Below, piece by piece: positions 60,003 through 64,000 of a stretch of DNA of 64,000 bases. The notes beneath the pieces are model-generated. The model was not told where the DNA came from. It was given only the letters and a program-made list of their open reading frames with translations, and did not search any database. The DNA lies in NCBI GenBank assembly GCA_049595035.1, contig JBMYKD010000004.1, forward strand, positions 1-64,000, read 5' to 3'. Source of the stretch: UBA12202 sp049595035. GTDB taxonomy: Bacteria > Pseudomonadota > Alphaproteobacteria > Puniceispirillales > UBA1172. Positions within the stretch are counted from its first letter, which is position 1; every line of letters begins with the position of its first letter. The position numbers were made by a program, and so were the translations under genes.

Positions 60003-61958
60003 CTAGTTCAATTGCTCCAGGTTACGGAAATGCGCTAAGGCTTCGGGGTTAGCAAGGGCTTCGGTATTTTTAATCTCTTTCCCATGGATCAGATCACGAA
60101 CAGCCAGTTCGGTAATTTTACCTGACCTTGTTCGCGGTATATCTGGCACGGCAATAATCGCATAGGGGACATGTCTAGGGGTAGCACCTTCACGGATAGC
60201 CTGGGACAATTTACGCTTGAGATCATCATCAAGTTTCACTTTATCCGCCAGCCGCACAAACAGTATCACCCGCATATCCTGTTGGCCATCATGAATGATA
60301 TTTTGGCCAACGACAAGAGCTTCGACAATATCATCAAATGCCTCTACTTGCCGGTAAATTTCTGCTGTGCCTATTCTGACACCACCCGGATTAAGTGTTG
60401 CATCTGATCGGCCATGGATCACCAGCCCTTGCCGACAGGTAAGCGTGGCCCAGTCACCATGACGCCATATACCGGGGAAATGATCAAAATACGCCGCATG
60501 ATATTTTTTATCATCAGGGTCATTCCAGAATCCAACTGGCATTGACGGAAATGGCCGCGTACAAACCAGTTCACCTTGCTGATCTATCACCGGCTGGCCA
60601 TTTTCATCCCAGACAGCCACCGCCATCCCTAATCCACGCGTTTGAATTTCCCCTTTATAGACAGGCAAAGTCGGCGCCCCCAGCACAAAGCATGAAACCA
60701 GATCCGTTCCACCAGATATACTAGCAAGATGAACATCTGATTTGATCGAATCATAAACAAAACCAAAGCCGTCTTCGGTAAGAGGAGAGCCTGTTGAGCA
60801 AATCCGTTTCAGATTGGTCAGGTCAACATCTTCACATGGCCTATAGCCGCTTTTTCTTGTGGCATCAATAAACTTGGCAGAAGTGCCAAAAGTATCCAGC
60901 TTTTCAGACGCCGCCATCTGCCATAATCGTTCGGGTCCCGGGAAAAATGGATTGCCTTCATAAAGGACAATCACCGCTTTCACGGCAAGGGCAGACACCA
61001 GCCAGTTCCACATCATCCAGCCACATGTCGTGAAATAGAAAACCACATCACCTTCACCATGATCAGAATGCAGTCTGTGTTCTTTGATATGCTGGATCAA
61101 ACTACCGCCGCCACCATGAACGATACATTTTGGTGCGCCAGTGGTGCCAGAGGAATAGAGAATGTAAAGCGGGTCATTGAATCCTGTTGGTGTGAAACCT
61201 TCAACCGGTGTTGCCATGGCTAGAGCATCATCAAATCGCGTTTCCTGATCATCTGGCTGATAATCAGCATCAAGAAAAGGTATAACCAGGGTAGCCGCCA
61301 CCGATGGTATGCTGTCGCGAATCTGCCGGTTGATATCACGGCGATCAATCACTTTACCATTATACCGATATCCATCTACCACCATCAGCACTTTGGGTTC
61401 TATCTGTCCAAATCGGTCAAGCACCCCGTTTAGGCCAAAATCGGTGGAACAGGAGGAAAACACGGCACCGATGGTTGCCGATGCCAGCAGGAGAATGACA
61501 GCTTCGGGAATATTCGGGGTATAGGCTGCAACACGATCACCCTTTCCTACATGTTGCGCCTTGAGCCATCCAGCCATAGCCATAACACGCTTTTTCAACT
61601 CGGCACGGGATATGGCCTGACGGTCACCTTCTTCGCGCCATGCAATAATTGCCGGCCGTTCATCCGCATCCGCAAGCAGATTTTCCGCATAATTCAATAC
61701 GCCATCAGGATAGAATTGCCCACCTGTCATCTGATCAGGGTTTTTGCAGATAATCCCGCCTTTGTCACCAATCAGCCCATGCCAATCCCAGAACTGATCC
61801 CAGAACTGATCCGGATGATCCGCAGACCATTGCCAGAGCGCATGAAAATCCTCTTGCCAATCCACGAATCCCTTATCGGCAAGAATTTGCGCAAATTGAC
61901 TAACAGCAGTTTTATCACAACGGTTTTGTGAAGGTTTCCAAAGGTAAGATGACATCAT
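60003..61958 (-). CDS. Acetoacetate-CoA ligase
   Basis: The protein is about 651 residues from ATG 61958, chosen because AGG lies 7 bases upstream and family proteins start near MSSYLWKPS; ATG 61979 and 62057 are alternatives. It is an ANL-family adenylating enzyme with LYILYSSGTTGAPKCIVHGG, GSLIQHIKEHRLHSDHGEGD, ICSTGSPLTEDGFGFVYDSI and RSDATLNPGGVRIGTAEIYR. The C-terminal KITELAVRD carries the catalytic Lys. It activates acetoacetate, from ketone bodies or polyester breakdown, for the thiolase. Confidence 0.93.
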   Translation of the reverse strand: MMSSYLWKPSQNRCDKTAVSQFAQILADKGFVDWQEDFHALWQWSADHPDQFWDQFWDWHGLIGDKGGIICKNPDQMTGGQFYPDGVLNYAENLLADADERPAIIAWREEGDRQAISRAELKKRVMAMAGWLKAQHVGKGDRVAAYTPNIPEAVILLLASATIGAVFSSCSTDFGLNGVLDRFGQIEPKVLMVVDGYRYNGKVIDRRDINRQIRDSIPSVAATLVIPFLDADYQPDDQETRFDDALAMATPVEGFTPTGFNDPLYILYSSGTTGAPKCIVHGGGGSLIQHIKEHRLHSDHGEGDVVFYFTTCGWMMWNWLVSALAVKAVIVLYEGNPFFPGPERLWQMAASEKLDTFGTSAKFIDATRKSGYRPCEDVDLTNLKRICSTGSPLTEDGFGFVYDSIKSDVHLASISGGTDLVSCFVLGAPTLPVYKGEIQTRGLGMAVAVWDENGQPVIDQQGELVCTRPFPSMPVGFWNDPDDKKYHAAYFDHFPGIWRHGDWATLTCRQGLVIHGRSDATLNPGGVRIGTAEIYRQVEAFDDIVEALVVGQNIIHDGQQDMRVILFVRLADKVKLDDDLKRKLSQAIREGATPRHVPYAIIAVPDIPRTRSGKITELAVRDLIHGKEIKNTEALANPEALAHFRNLEQLN

Positions 61959-62055
61959 AAAAACCTGAAAGCTATGCATTGCCGAATTGGCTTGGCTAAA
62001 GCATACTGATTTCGGTGACGCTGGCAAGCATGTGTCTTTAAGGACAGGCAAGATC

Positions 62056-62907
62056 ATGACAAAACATCATATTTTTATGGGCGTATCTATTTTTATTCGC
62101 CATCATATTTTGGCTTTATGTGTGATGTTGATTGCAGGACAATCGGCTATCGCATTAGAAATATATAATGGACACGCCACGCAAGGTGGTATGGTCATCA
62201 TCCAGACAGACCCGAAGGCTGAACTCACCATAGATAACCAGCCACTGGCGGTTGCTGAAAACGGGCTTGCCGTTATCGGTTTTCATCGTGATGATGACGC
62301 CCCCGTCACACTTATGGCCCGGTATCCGGACGGGCATCGCAATACCCTCACGCTTACGCCCGCAACACGACAATTTAAAGAACAGCGTATTGACGGATTA
62401 CCGCAGAATATGGTGACACCGCCACAGGACGTGCTGGATCGCATAGCCCGTGACCGTAAAGCCGTTTCCGATGCCCGCGCCGTGATATCTGACCTGACAG
62501 GATGGCAACAGGATTTCATCTGGCCGAGTCATGGCATTATCACAGGGATATATGGATCACGCCGGATTCTCAATGGACAGCCACGCGCCCCCCATTATGG
62601 TATTGATATTGCCGCTGATACGGGAACCCCGGTAAAAGCCCCGGCTGACGGGATCATTACCATGGTTGATGATCTCTATTTTACCGGCACCACCATCATC
62701 ATGGATCATGGCCATGGGATCAGTTCTACCTTTCTTCATCTGGAAAAGGCACATATATCTGTTGGCCGTTTTGTAAAGCAGGGCGATATCATAGGGGAGG
62801 TCGGGTCAAGCGGCCGGTCAACCGGTGCCCATCTGGATTGGCGCATTAACTGGTTTTCTAAACGGCTTGACCCCGCATTACTAGCTGGCCCTATGCCGGA
62901 CAGCTAA
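62056..62907 (+). CDS. M23-family (LytM-type) peptidase, exported
   Basis: The protein has 283 residues from ATG 62056. A signal peptide (HHILALCVMLIAGQSAIAL) is followed by an N-terminal beta domain and the M23 domain: APHYGIDIAADTGTPVKAP (first zinc ligands), VDDLYFTGTTIIMDHGHGIS, TFLHLEKAHISVG and GRSTGAHLDWRINWFSKR. In the last motif the usual HLH is HLD, so the third zinc ligand would be Asp or absent. It may be an activator of amidases rather than an enzyme, or an alternative ligand form. The 3' end overlaps hemA by 27 bases, convergently. Confidence 0.88.
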   Translation: MTKHHIFMGVSIFIRHHILALCVMLIAGQSAIALEIYNGHATQGGMVIIQTDPKAELTIDNQPLAVAENGLAVIGFHRDDDAPVTLMARYPDGHRNTLTLTPATRQFKEQRIDGLPQNMVTPPQDVLDRIARDRKAVSDARAVISDLTGWQQDFIWPSHGIITGIYGSRRILNGQPRAPHYGIDIAADTGTPVKAPADGIITMVDDLYFTGTTIIMDHGHGISSTFLHLEKAHISVGRFVKQGDIIGEVGSSGRSTGAHLDWRINWFSKRLDPALLAGPMPDS

Positions 62908-64000
62908 AACATGTGACGCATCAAGTGTGCCTACACATTCACAAAGCGCATCTACCAGATCATCAATCATGTGATCCTCATGACAAGGCCCCGGTGTAAT
63001 CCGGAGCCGTTCCATCCCTTTAGGAACAGTCGGGTAATTGATTGGCTGAATATACATGCCATGATGTTCTAGCAAACGATCACTGATATCCCGGCACAGG
63101 CTGGCATCATTGATCATGACCGGCACAATATGCGTTGACCCCGGGTGTAGATGGAAACCGGCGGCGGAAAGTTTATTTTTGAGCCGCTTCACCTGTCGTT
63201 GCTGTCCCTGTCGTTCGGACTGGCTTTGCCGCAAATACCTGATGCTGGCCAAAGCTGCCCGGGCAAGTGCTGGTGGTAAGGCGGTTGTAAAGATAAAGCC
63301 GGACCCATAACTCCTGACCACATCACAGATCTGATCAGAGGCAGCGATATATCCACCCATCACACCAAATGCTTTGCCTAATGTGCCTTGTATCACATCG
63401 ATGCGGTGGGCTATCCCCATCTCTTGGGACTTGCCGCCACCCTGCATACCATAAAGCCCTACGGCATGAACTTCATCGCAATAGGTAAACGCATTATATT
63501 TTTCTGCCAAAGCCACCAATTCTTTTAACGGTGCAACATCACCTTCCATGGAATAGACAGATTCAAAAGCAATGAGTTTTGGGCGGCCAGCAGGTTCTAG
63601 TGCTAGTAATTGTTCCAGATGCTGCAAATCATTATGTCTGAAAATCACCTTATCAGCTTTAGCATGACGAATGCCGCTAATAATAGATGCATGATTACTA
63701 GCATCCGAAAACACTTTCACCCCGTCTATGAGTGTGATTAATGTTGATAAGCTGGCTTCATTGGCAACATACCCGCTTGAAAACACTAATGCCCTTTGCT
63801 TGCCATGCAAATCAGCCAGCTCTCTTTCCAGTTCCATCACTGCATGGCTATTGCCTGATATATTGCGTGTTCCGCCCGCGCCTGTACCTTCACTGATACC
63901 GGCTGCCATGGCATCGGCCACGAACTTAGACTGTCCCATGCCCAGATAGTCGTTTGAACACCAGTTGATAATTGCCCGTGGCACGTCACTGCCATACCAG
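62881..64000 (-). CDS. hemA: 5-Aminolevulinate synthase, N-terminus outside the window
   Basis: The gene runs off the right edge; about 373 residues are visible, starting WYGSDVPRAIINWCSNDYLG. This PLP enzyme condenses glycine and succinyl-CoA to start heme synthesis (the alphaproteobacterial C4 route). Seen are GTGAGGTRNISGNSHAVMEL, CDEVHAVGLYG, the PLP-Lys motif GTLGKAFGVMGGYIAAS and FIFTTALPPALARAAL. The C-terminal block is RLRITPGPCHEDHM. The call is firm. Confidence 0.95.
   Translation of the reverse strand, partial: WYGSDVPRAIINWCSNDYLGMGQSKFVADAMAAGISEGTGAGGTRNISGNSHAVMELERELADLHGKQRALVFSSGYVANEASLSTLITLIDGVKVFSDASNHASIISGIRHAKADKVIFRHNDLQHLEQLLALEPAGRPKLIAFESVYSMEGDVAPLKELVALAEKYNAFTYCDEVHAVGLYGMQGGGKSQEMGIAHRIDVIQGTLGKAFGVMGGYIAASDQICDVVRSYGSGFIFTTALPPALARAALASIRYLRQSQSERQGQQRQVKRLKNKLSAAGFHLHPGSTHIVPVMINDASLCRDISDRLLEHHGMYIQPINYPTVPKGMERLRITPGPCHEDHMIDDLVDALCECVGTLDASHVLAVRHRAS

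Overview
The window reads as chromosome of an alphaproteobacterium with moderate GC. Alphaproteobacterial marker genes support this: GapR (DUF2312), TrcR (DUF1013), UPF0262, DUF1244, DUF2948, COQ9, and a gene run murA-DUF2948-hisG-hisD-UPF0262-phosphatase-infA-maf-RNase E/G-yacG. The two-subunit methylmalonyl-CoA mutase, mmsA, acetoacetyl-CoA synthetase and thiolase fit a heterotroph. A marine SAR116-like origin is my guess from the overall flavour; I ran no search to support it.

Layout. (1) 1-5365 is an AT-richer island next to the 3' end of tRNA-Phe. It holds a PDZ protein and a caspase-like protein in overlapping frames (possibly one frameshifted gene). It also holds a six-gene cassette (HxlR regulator, cupin, DUF3303, two small alpha/beta proteins, DsbA-like isomerase) flanked by two degenerate copies of a tyrosine-integrase tail. 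(2) 5366-12873 is a long leftward housekeeping operon. (3) 13037-21803 runs mostly rightward: TVP38 plus disulfide oxidoreductase, tRNA-Thr, small membrane proteins, an MFS carrier, ygfZ, trcR, purE and purK. (4) 21800-30101 is leftward (metA, coq9, the pntAB transhydrogenase genes, ABC1 kinase, PepF), with rpsU on the other strand. (5) 30237-39555 is catabolic: a dehydrogenase-cupin-aldolase operon, tRNA-Arg, a siroheme-synthase/RTX chimera, an MBL hydrolase, thiolase, a DpkA-like reductase, an LhgO-like oxidase and an MFS carrier. (6) 39665-43310 has three prepilin-like proteins and a long disordered protein. (7) 43345-54530 carries mmsA, an Lrp regulator, a glycosyltransferase, a candidate small RNA, two RNA methyltransferases, a Panacea-type toxin-antitoxin pair with a broken toxin, a GlxA-type regulator, sufE and the mutase genes. 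(8) 54604-64000 carries a GT39 glycosyltransferase, mntR, DUF1244, gapR, pyrF, a double cold-shock protein, trxB, acetoacetyl-CoA synthetase, an M23 peptidase and a partial hemA.

How genes work together. mmsA and the mutase subunits form a route from branched-chain or propionate carbon to succinyl-CoA. Acetoacetyl-CoA synthetase and thiolase could turn ketone or polyester carbon into acetyl-CoA. The points most worth a second look are the integrase-tail-flanked cassette with its large dyad operator, the siroheme-synthase/RTX fusion, the homopolymer-frameshifted toxin, the PDZ/caspase frameshift and the orphan pseudopilins.
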